A stretch of DNA of 20,986 bases. Origin: Kiritimatiellia bacterium (GTDB taxonomy: Bacteria > Verrucomicrobiota > Kiritimatiellia > RFP12 > UBA1067). Position numbers and translations under genes: made by a program. The first letter of the stretch is position 1, and the number at the start of each line of letters is the position of its first letter. The notes under the pieces are model-generated. The model searched no databases. It saw nothing but the letters and a program-made list of their open reading frames with translations, and had not been told where the DNA came from. Below, one piece after another: positions 15,946-20,986 of the stretch. The stretch lies in NCBI GenBank assembly GCA_016303225.1, contig JAEDMC010000026.1, forward strand, positions 1-20,986, in the 5' to 3' direction.

Positions 15946-16756
15946 CGCGCCACCTCCGGTGCACCCAAAGATACTGCTCCGGATACCTGCGAATTGCCGC
16001 TTCAAGGCGATCGTTGAGAACCTGTGTCGCTTGGTCACGGTCCTCGTTCGGTCCGAAGACGATTGGCGCGCCACCGACCGCACGGTAACGGCAGGGTCCC
16101 ACGCGGACAAACGAACCGACGACAACGGGACATCCGTACTTGATCGCCAGGCGGGCTGCGGACGTGACCGTGCGCGCAGGACGACCGAAAAACGTCAGCT
16201 TGGCGCCGTGATGGGCGTATTGGTCCGTCAAAATCGTCAGCGCGGACTTCTCCTTGCGCCACTGCTCGATGACCCCGCGACTGAAGCCGTTGTTCTTGCT
16301 GACGATTGTCACCGGGCCACGAAAATGATGCTTCGTCATCCAGTTCTGCAGAAGCTTCGAATCCATCAAGCGGGCAATGGCGATCATCGGTCGTTTGAGC
16401 GAAACGACATTCGTCGCCGCCTCCCAGCAACCATGATGCCCCGACACGATCAGAATCGGCGTGTCGAGGCGCCCGAACAATGTCTTCTCCAGTTCCGGAT
16501 CGGCTTCGGAGAAATCGAAGTATTCGCGCCAGTTCTCCTTGTTGATAACCGAAGGCACGACCAACGCCTCGCACACGTGTCCGCCGAAATGGCAAAAGGA
16601 CTTCTTGGCGATTCGCCGCGCCTCCTTTTCGTCAGTCGTGATACCAGCGCGCAAGATGTTCTCGGCCGAAAGCTTCCGCCGCTTCGCGAGAAACGGCCAA
16701 AAGAGTGCGGCAATGCCGCACCCGAACCCATACGCATGCCTCTGGCAAAACGTCAA
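15938..16756 (-). CDS. LpxL/HtrB-family lysophospholipid/lipid A acyltransferase
   Basis: A 272-residue member of the family that adds secondary acyl chains to lipid A precursors or similar lipids at the inner membrane. The catalytic-type H-x4-E motif is H107-HGCW-E112 (GHHGCWE). Other family features are ALTILTDQYAHHGAKLTFFG, RPARTVTSAARLAIKYGCPV and the end YPEQYLWVHRRWRDD. The N-terminus is shorter than usual, with little of the expected membrane anchor. The only workable start is the TTG at 16756, which is part of a heptad array, and no Shine-Dalgarno is seen. An in-frame start inside hisD cannot be ruled out. It follows hisD and overlaps the GT2 gene. The acyl donor and acceptor are unknown. 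Confidence 0.85.
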   Translation of the reverse strand: MTFCQRHAYGFGCGIAALFWPFLAKRRKLSAENILRAGITTDEKEARRIAKKSFCHFGGHVCEALVVPSVINKENWREYFDFSEADPELEKTLFGRLDTPILIVSGHHGCWEAATNVVSLKRPMIAIARLMDSKLLQNWMTKHHFRGPVTIVSKNNGFSRGVIEQWRKEKSALTILTDQYAHHGAKLTFFGRPARTVTSAARLAIKYGCPVVVGSFVRVGPCRYRAVGGAPIVFGPNEDRDQATQVLNDRLEAAIRRYPEQYLWVHRRWRDD

Positions 16757-16778
16757 CCGTCAAACCTCAAACGTCAAA
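16751..16778. repeat. Heptad array at the hisD-acyltransferase junction
   Basis: Heptads CGTCAAC, CGTCAAA, CCTCAAA and CGTCAAA, followed by a degenerate CCTGATT. On the minus strand the array encodes the last residues of HisD (FDV), its TGA stop (16767-16769) and the TTG start of the next gene. Confidence 0.9.
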
Positions 16779-18050
16779 CCTGATTGTCGCCGCGCGGCCG
16801 TGCCCGTCAAGGCCTTCCACCGCGGCGAAGGCCGCGATGGTCGACTTCGTTTCCGCTAGGTCCTTTTGCGTGAAGGCGACAAAGCTGTGACGGCGACGGA
16901 AATCATCCGGCGTCAGACCGTTGAACATGTTCGCCGCCCCGCCGGTCGGCAGGACGTGACTCGGCCCCGCGACGAAATCGCCCGCCGACTCCGGCGTCCA
17001 GGCGCCGGCGAACACCGCCCCGGCCGAACGGACGCCTTTCATGACCTTCAACGCATCCTTCGTCATGATCTCAAAATGTTCAGGCGCAAAGCGGTTGACG
17101 ACTTCCAGCCCTTCCGCAACGCCCTTCGCCACGACAATCAGAATGCCGTCCCGGTCAATGACGCGCTGCACAAGCTCCTTGCGCGACAGGGTCTCCGTCT
17201 GGCGCAGGACCTCAGCACGAATCGCCTCGGCCTGTTTCGCCGATGTGCAGACGCACAGCGACTTCTCATAGCCAGAACCGTGCTCGGCCTGGGAGAGGAG
17301 GTCCGCCGCGATCCAACGGACGTCAACCGAGCCGTCGGTCAAAACCGCGATCTCGCTCGGACCCGCCACCTGGTCGATGGCGACATAGCCGTAGACCTGC
17401 CGCTTCGCCGCGGTCACGAACGCATTGCCCGGACCCGCGATTTTCTGGACCTTTCGACAGGTCTTCGTGCCAAACGCCATGAGGCCAATCGCCTGAATGC
17501 CGCCAACACGGTAAATCTCGGTCGCGCCCGCAAGCTTCAGTGCGTAAAGGAGGACCGGATTGACCTTGCCGTCCCGCCCGGCCGGCGTGCACGCGACAAT
17601 CTCCTTCACACCCGCCGCCTTCGCCAGCGTCACCGTCATCACCGAAGTCGATGCGAGCGGCGCCGTTCCGCCCGGAATGTAGACACCAACACGATCCATC
17701 GGCGAGAAGAACTCACCGGCCGAACCGCCGCGCGGCGTCTTCATCGACCAGTCCTTCCGCAGCGAAGCCTTTGAAAAGCGAAGAACGCGCCGATGCGCGT
17801 CATTGACGGCACGGACGATCTTCGGATCGATCCCATCCGCCGACACGCGGGCGAGATCGACCTTGAGCTGCGACGCCTTCGTCGCCTCGAAACCCTCGAA
17901 TTTCGCGACGGCGGCCAACACCGCCTTGTCGCCGTCCCGACGGATGTCCGCCAGCACCTGCGCCGCGGCCTTTTCCGCCTCTTCCGGAAACGCCGGACGC
18001 GCGTTGAACTTCTCGATGCGCCGGTCGCCCGCCTTCACAATCCTGATCAT
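16767..18050 (-). CDS. hisD: Histidinol dehydrogenase
   Basis: A 427-residue zinc enzyme catalysing the last two steps of histidine synthesis (histidinol to histidine with NAD). Zinc ligands expected from the family are present: Q254 and H257 (SQAEHGSG), D358 (AGDFVAGPSHVLPTGG) and H417 (DGHGRAA). The catalytic pair E324-H325 is in RFAPEHFEI. GVYIPGGTAPLASTSVMTV and QKIAGPGNAFVTAAKRQVYG are typical. ATG 18050 overlaps the TGA of fabZ (ATGA) and follows AAGGAA. The open frame above it belongs to fabZ territory. No other his gene is in the window. HisD sits alone between fatty-acid and lipid genes. Its stop codon is in a heptad array. Confidence 0.96.
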   Translation of the reverse strand: MIRIVKAGDRRIEKFNARPAFPEEAEKAAAQVLADIRRDGDKAVLAAVAKFEGFEATKASQLKVDLARVSADGIDPKIVRAVNDAHRRVLRFSKASLRKDWSMKTPRGGSAGEFFSPMDRVGVYIPGGTAPLASTSVMTVTLAKAAGVKEIVACTPAGRDGKVNPVLLYALKLAGATEIYRVGGIQAIGLMAFGTKTCRKVQKIAGPGNAFVTAAKRQVYGYVAIDQVAGPSEIAVLTDGSVDVRWIAADLLSQAEHGSGYEKSLCVCTSAKQAEAIRAEVLRQTETLSRKELVQRVIDRDGILIVVAKGVAEGLEVVNRFAPEHFEIMTKDALKVMKGVRSAGAVFAGAWTPESAGDFVAGPSHVLPTGGAANMFNGLTPDDFRRRHSFVAFTQKDLAETKSTIAAFAAVEGLDGHGRAATIRFDV

Positions 18051-18544
18051 GACAATTCCTTCTTCTTCTCCACCAACCTGGCACCCATCATGCACTTCAC
18101 GGTGCATTCGACCGCCGGCTCGCCCTTCTCATTCGCCTCACCGTTCAAATAACCCTTCACCTCGTAAACGCCGAGCGGCGGACGCTCGCGGACGATCTTC
18201 GCAACCGTCACAAGGCGATCCCCTGGACGAAACGGCTGGCGAAAACGCGCTCCGTCGACGGACGCAAGCGCAAAGGCGACCTGATCACCAATCACCTTCC
18301 GCGCGACCACGGAGGCGCCCGCGACCTGAGCCATCGCCTCGACGAGGATCACGCCCGGCACAATCGGAAAATCGTGGAAATGCCCCTTGAAAAAGTCGTT
18401 CTTCTCTGCCGTAAAGGTATATTCGCCCAGCGCACCCGTAGCGTCCGCGCTCAACAGCCGATCGACGAAAAGAAACGGCGGACGATGCGGCAGCAACGCC
18501 TCACCCGGCAGGTCGAATTCATGTTGAAATTTTGGAAATTCCAT
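18047..18544 (-). CDS. fabZ: 3-hydroxyacyl-ACP dehydratase FabZ
   Basis: A 165-residue hot-dog-fold dehydratase of fatty-acid elongation. LLPHRPPFLFVDRLL, the catalytic GHFHDFPIVPGVILVEAMAQ (H55, E69) and FRQPFRPGDRLV are diagnostic. Its Lys-rich tail ends in the coupled ATGA with hisD. The start is ATG 18544. No ribosome binding site is evident, because the leader is array sequence (GCTAACA, GCTAAAA, GCCGAAA heptads), so translation may depend on coupling to fabF. Confidence 0.95.
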   Translation of the reverse strand: MEFPKFQHEFDLPGEALLPHRPPFLFVDRLLSADATGALGEYTFTAEKNDFFKGHFHDFPIVPGVILVEAMAQVAGASVVARKVIGDQVAFALASVDGARFRQPFRPGDRLVTVAKIVRERPPLGVYEVKGYLNGEANEKGEPAVECTVKCMMGARLVEKKKELS

Positions 18545-18558
18545 ATCTTTCGGCTTTT

Positions 18559-18604
18559 AGCTGTTAGCCATTAGCGTTTTTGATTTCGCCAAACGCTAAC
18601 AGCT
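18559..18604. repeat. Inverted pair of heptad arrays between fabF and fabZ
   Basis: AGCTGTT, AGCCATT and AGCGTTT (18559-18579) face the inverted AAACGCT and AACAGCT (18591-18604). They can pair over 9+5 bp with a 7-nt bulge equal to one heptad. The fabF TAG stop (18596-18598) is inside it. The hairpin could attenuate transcription between fabF and fabZ, but no U-tract follows. Confidence 0.8.
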
Positions 18605-19888
18605 AATCGCTTTCTTAAACACCAGGATAGAATTATGCCCGCCAAAGCCAAGTGATGAGCTGAGCGCCACGCGAATGTCACGCTTGACGCCGACGTTCGG
18701 CGTGTAGTTGAGGTCAAGCGGAACCTCTCCCTTTGTCGCGTCAATCTCGAGATCAGGTTTCTCATAGTTGATCGTCGGCGGAACGAACCCCTCCTTCACG
18801 GCAAGCGCCGTAATCGCCGCCTCAAGGGCGCCCGTCGCACCGAGTAGATGTCCGTGCATCGACTTGGTGGACGAGACGTTGATCTTCTTTGCGCCCTCTT
18901 CGCCGAAGACGGTCTTGAACGCCTTCGTCTCCATCTGATCGTTCAGGCGCGTCGATGTCCCGTGCGCGTTGATGTAATCGACGGTCGACTTGTCGGCGAC
19001 GCCGGCGTCCTTGAGCGCAATCTCAATTGCCTTCACGGCGCCGGCACCGGACGGATCTGGCGCCGTGATGTGATAGGCGTCGGACGTCGCACCATAACCC
19101 GCAAGCTCCGCGTAGACCCTCGCCCCGCGCGCCTTCGCGTGCTCTTCGGACTCGAGAATCAGCACCGCAGCCCCTTCACCGATGACAAAACCGTCACGGT
19201 CCGCGTTGAACGGACGGCAAGCCTTCTCCGGCGTGTCGTTGAACTTCGTCGCCAGCGCCTTTTCCTTCATGAAGCCGCCGACGACAAACTCCGTCACACA
19301 AGCCTCGGCACCACCGGCGACCACGACGTCCGCACGGCCCGCGCGGATCATGTCCAGCGCCACGCCGAGCGCATCCGTCGAACTCGCGCACGCCGTCACG
19401 ACAACCTGGCACGGCCCCTTCGCCCCAAGGGCGATCGACACGTTGCCGGCCGCCTCATTCGGAATGAGCTCCGGAACGGCCAGCGGCGACACCCGGTCAG
19501 GCCCCTTGTCAAAGAGTATCTTGTAGTTCTCGCCCGTCACTTCAATGCCACCGATGCCGACGCCGAAGAGCGTCGCGACCCGGTCCATGTCCGGCTTGTT
19601 CTCGTCCGTAAAACCGGCATCCTTCCACGCCTCCACGGCCGACGCAACGGCAAACTGGGAAAAACGCGCCATGTGTCGCGCCGCCTTCTTGTCCAGCAGA
19701 CCCGAACCGATCGCATACGCGTCAAAGTCCTTGACCTCACCGGCAACTTGACTCGTGCAGCGCGAAGCGTCAAACTGGAAAATCCGCCCAATGCCAGACT
19801 TACCCGCCTTGATGTTCGCCCACGCGGCCTCTTTGCCATTGCCGTTCGCACACAGCATGCCAATACCGGTAATCAAAACTTTCTTCAT
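18596..19888 (-). CDS. fabF: 3-oxoacyl-ACP synthase II (FabF/KAS II)
   Basis: A 430-residue condensing enzyme that elongates acyl-ACP with malonyl-ACP. The Cys-His-His triad is C167 (VVVTACASSTDA), H309 (INAHGTSTRLND) and H347 (STKSMHGHLLGATGA), with K342. GFVIGEGAAVLILE and SLGFGGHNSILVF are typical. ATG 19888 is chosen because GGAGAG lies just before it and MKKVLITGIG is the normal N-terminus. An in-frame start 15 bases upstream lies inside the leader. It heads a cluster fabF-fabZ-hisD-acyltransferase-GT2. Its stop codon lies in an inverted heptad array. Confidence 0.95.
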   Translation of the reverse strand: MKKVLITGIGMLCANGNGKEAAWANIKAGKSGIGRIFQFDASRCTSQVAGEVKDFDAYAIGSGLLDKKAARHMARFSQFAVASAVEAWKDAGFTDENKPDMDRVATLFGVGIGGIEVTGENYKILFDKGPDRVSPLAVPELIPNEAAGNVSIALGAKGPCQVVVTACASSTDALGVALDMIRAGRADVVVAGGAEACVTEFVVGGFMKEKALATKFNDTPEKACRPFNADRDGFVIGEGAAVLILESEEHAKARGARVYAELAGYGATSDAYHITAPDPSGAGAVKAIEIALKDAGVADKSTVDYINAHGTSTRLNDQMETKAFKTVFGEEGAKKINVSSTKSMHGHLLGATGALEAAITALAVKEGFVPPTINYEKPDLEIDATKGEVPLDLNYTPNVGVKRDIRVALSSSLGFGGHNSILVFKKAISC

Positions 19889-19898
19889 GTTCTCTCCT

Positions 19899-19919
19899 GC
19901 CAACTACCAACTACCGACT
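19899..19919. repeat. Heptad array in the fabF leader
   Basis: GCCAACT, ACCAACT and ACCGACT. On the minus strand these are AGTCGGT, AGTTGGT and AGTTGGC leading into AGGAGAG, the fabF ribosome binding site. The layout is the same as before pilT. Confidence 0.85.
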
Positions 19920-19921
19920 TA

Positions 19922-19927
19922 ATTATA
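19922..19927 (-). promoter_or_regulatory. -10 box (TATAAT) of the fabF cluster
   Basis: A perfect TATAAT on the minus strand sits between dapB and the heptad leader, 33 bases before the fabF ATG. No convincing -35 is present at 16-18 bp spacing. Confidence 0.55.
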
Positions 19928-19933
19928 TCAAAT

Positions 19934-20659
19934 TTAGGCGAAGCCGAGGACGTCCCGCATGGAATAAATGCCAGGTTTTCTCCCTTTCGCCCACGCGAGC
20001 GCCTTCAGCGCCCCAGCGGCGAAGGCCTCGCGGCCCTGCGCCTTGTGCGTCAACTCCACCCGCTCGACATCGCCGGCAAACATGACGGTATGGTCCCCGA
20101 CGACCGAACCGCCGCGCAGCGCATGAATGGCGATCTCCCCGACCGGACGTTCCCCGATGTCGCCCTTTCTGCCGTAGACAAACTCGTCCTTGGCGCCACG
20201 TCCGGCCGCCGCGGACTTTGCCAACATCAAGGCCGTTCCGCTCGGCGCGTCCTTCTTGTGCCGATGGTGCATCTCCGTGACTTCGATGTCGTATTCGGGA
20301 CCAAGCACCTGCGCCGCCTTCTTCACCAGCTCCAGGAGCAAGTTGACGCCAAGCGAATAGTTGCCGCTCTGCACGATCGGAATCTTCTTCGCCGCCGCAT
20401 CGACGCGCGCCTGCTCGTCGGCCGTGAGACCCGTCGTTCCGATCACGTAGGCAAGCCCCTTCTCGGCCGCCTTCTCAACTGCCGCCGGAACCGCCGTGTG
20501 ATAGGAGAAGTCGATGACGCCCTCAACCTCGTCCGACCACGATTTGTCATATCCCTCGGCGACATCCACCCTCGAGACAACCTCGAGCTCGGTTCCTTCG
20601 GCCAGAGCGCACAGCATCTTGCCCATGCGCCCCGCGGCGCCAACAATCGCAATTTTCAT
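19934..20659 (-). CDS. dapB: 4-hydroxy-tetrahydrodipicolinate reductase
   Basis: A 241-residue NAD(P)H-dependent reductase of the diaminopimelate/lysine pathway, which supplies peptidoglycan precursors. The N-terminal dinucleotide motif is MKIAIVGAAGRMGK. IDFSYHTAVP, YVIGTTGLT and the substrate-binding signature EVTEMHHRHKKDAPSGTAL (H131, H132, K135) are diagnostic. The start is the ATG at 20659, preceded by AGGAG eight bases away. A longer in-frame start would overlap the preceding small ORF. It follows that ORF after five bases, so the two are probably co-transcribed. Confidence 0.96.
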   Translation of the reverse strand: MKIAIVGAAGRMGKMLCALAEGTELEVVSRVDVAEGYDKSWSDEVEGVIDFSYHTAVPAAVEKAAEKGLAYVIGTTGLTADEQARVDAAAKKIPIVQSGNYSLGVNLLLELVKKAAQVLGPEYDIEVTEMHHRHKKDAPSGTALMLAKSAAAGRGAKDEFVYGRKGDIGERPVGEIAIHALRGGSVVGDHTVMFAGDVERVELTHKAQGREAFAAGALKALAWAKGRKPGIYSMRDVLGFA

Positions 20660-20664
20660 GTCTT

Positions 20665-20826
20665 TCAGCTCCTGATGATGATGGTTGAAACGGATTTTGA
20701 CGGCAGCTGGAACCACGTGTACTTCCCGTCCAGCTTGACCTGCAGCTGATACATCTCGATCTGAGGCTCGCCGGCCACAACCGTCGTCGCCACGCCAAGC
20801 ACTGCCGCCAATATGGCCTTCGTCAT
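20665..20826 (-). CDS. Small secreted protein, 53 aa
   Basis: MTKAILAAVLGVATTVVAGE looks like a complete signal peptide with a Val-x-Ala-type cleavage site. About 34 mature residues follow (PQIEMYQLQVKLDGKYTWFQ, then LPSKSVSTIIIRS). I do not recognise a family. Its ATG comes one base after the TGA of the methylthiotransferase gene, with AAAGGATAGG overlapping the latter's last codons, and dapB follows after five bases. The signal peptide, the ribosome binding site and the coupling argue that it is real. Confidence 0.65.
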   Translation of the reverse strand: MTKAILAAVLGVATTVVAGEPQIEMYQLQVKLDGKYTWFQLPSKSVSTIIIRS

Positions 20827-20827
20827 G

Positions 20828-20986
20828 TCAACCTATCCTTTCGCCTATGAGTATTTGCGGATGGGCCTCGACGATCCGGACCTTCACCAAGCTTCCCAAA
20901 CCTCCCAAACCTCCCAAACCTCCCAAACCTTCCAAACCTTCCAAACCTTCCAAACCTTCCAAACCTTCCAAACCTTCCAAACCTTC
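20828..20986 (-). CDS. C-terminal end of a MiaB/RimO-type methylthiotransferase (partial)
   Basis: The last 52 codons of a gene continuing past the window edge. The end SLVKVRIVEAHPQILIGERI, followed by a final Gly, matches the closing strands of a TRAM domain (VKVRI.EA....L.GE), as found at the C-terminus of MiaB and RimO radical-SAM methylthiotransferases acting on tRNA or ribosomal protein S12. Upstream of it the protein is a repeat: at least six Gly-Leu-Glu followed by four Gly-Leu-Gly units, encoded by a 9-bp tandem array. A TRAM domain normally has only one or two such residues here, so this is an expansion. MiaB is slightly favoured, but the radical-SAM part is not visible. Confidence 0.6.
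   Translation of the reverse strand, partial: EGLEGLEGLEGLEGLEGLEGLGGLGGLGGLGSLVKVRIVEAHPQILIGERIG
20893..20982. repeat. Tandem 9-bp array coding Gly-Leu-Glu repeats
   Basis: Ten consecutive nonads: one TTCCCAAAC, three CTCCCAAAC, then six CTTCCAAAC, continuing to the window edge. The period of 9 keeps the reading frame. Variants are grouped, indicating stepwise local duplication. The full copy number lies outside the window. Confidence 0.95.

Noticed and set aside
18848..20749. A 633-codon plus-strand frame
   Set aside because: Antisense of fabF and dapB, both of which have complete catalytic motifs on the minus strand.
20893..20986. Possible CRISPR or minisatellite outside genes
   Set aside because: There are no spacers, and the 9-bp units are contiguous and keep the reading frame of a gene with a good TRAM-like end.

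Overview
The window looks like a GC-rich chromosomal segment of a PVC-superphylum bacterium, most likely Kiritimatiellota, Lentisphaerota or a related Verrucomicrobiota lineage. This is inferred from gene content: a large secreted DUF4091-type protein, a 71-residue basic protein, and GspE/PilB-PilT ATPases next to Gram-negative envelope genes. It is not based on a marker gene. Apart from two or three genes at the left end, everything is on the minus strand. No gene-free stretch exceeds 300 bases. No rRNA, tRNA, CRISPR array, insertion sequence or recognisable defence system was seen.

Layout, left to right. At 1-1354 on the plus strand are a short CTCTGCGT-type repeat, an excisionase/MerR-like HTH protein, a 19-codon ORF with a strong ribosome binding site, and a secreted L,D-transpeptidase. 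At 1391-5847 (minus) is a two-gene operon for secreted proteins: a 583-residue protein of uncertain function, then a 900-residue DUF4091-type protein fused to TPR repeats. Next come RNase III (rnc), a broken FadL/OmpP1-type outer-membrane protein, prmA and the small basic protein. At 8618-13162 is a pilB-pilT-pilB ATPase operon. At 13198-14717 is der, preceded by a 55-residue ORF. At 14740-19888 is a fabF-fabZ-hisD-acyltransferase-GT2 cluster (fatty-acid elongation, histidine biosynthesis, lipid-A-like acylation, membrane glycosyltransferase). At 19934-20986 are dapB, a 53-residue secreted ORF, and the 3' end of a MiaB/RimO-type methylthiotransferase.

Many genes are tightly coupled (TAAATG, ATGA and 8-nt overlaps). 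Most transcription units start at a clear TATAAT box. Several boxes lie so close to the start codon that the mRNAs should be leaderless or nearly so.

The most unusual signal is not a gene. About ten very short arrays with periods of 7, 8 or 9 nt (units such as CCAACTA, CAACTAA, CGTCAAA, TTAGCCA, CTTCCAAAC) sit at gene junctions and inside genes. At junctions they supply stop codons (pilB, hisD, fabF), 5' leaders (fabF, pilT, rnc, fabZ) and even TTG start codons (rnc, the acyltransferase). Inside genes they encode extra loop residues (prmA twice, the DUF4091 protein) or a growing Gly-Leu-Glu tract (the methylthiotransferase). One also sits at the scar of the truncated outer-membrane protein. 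This reads as a micro-repeat invasion or repair-scar process worth testing genome-wide.
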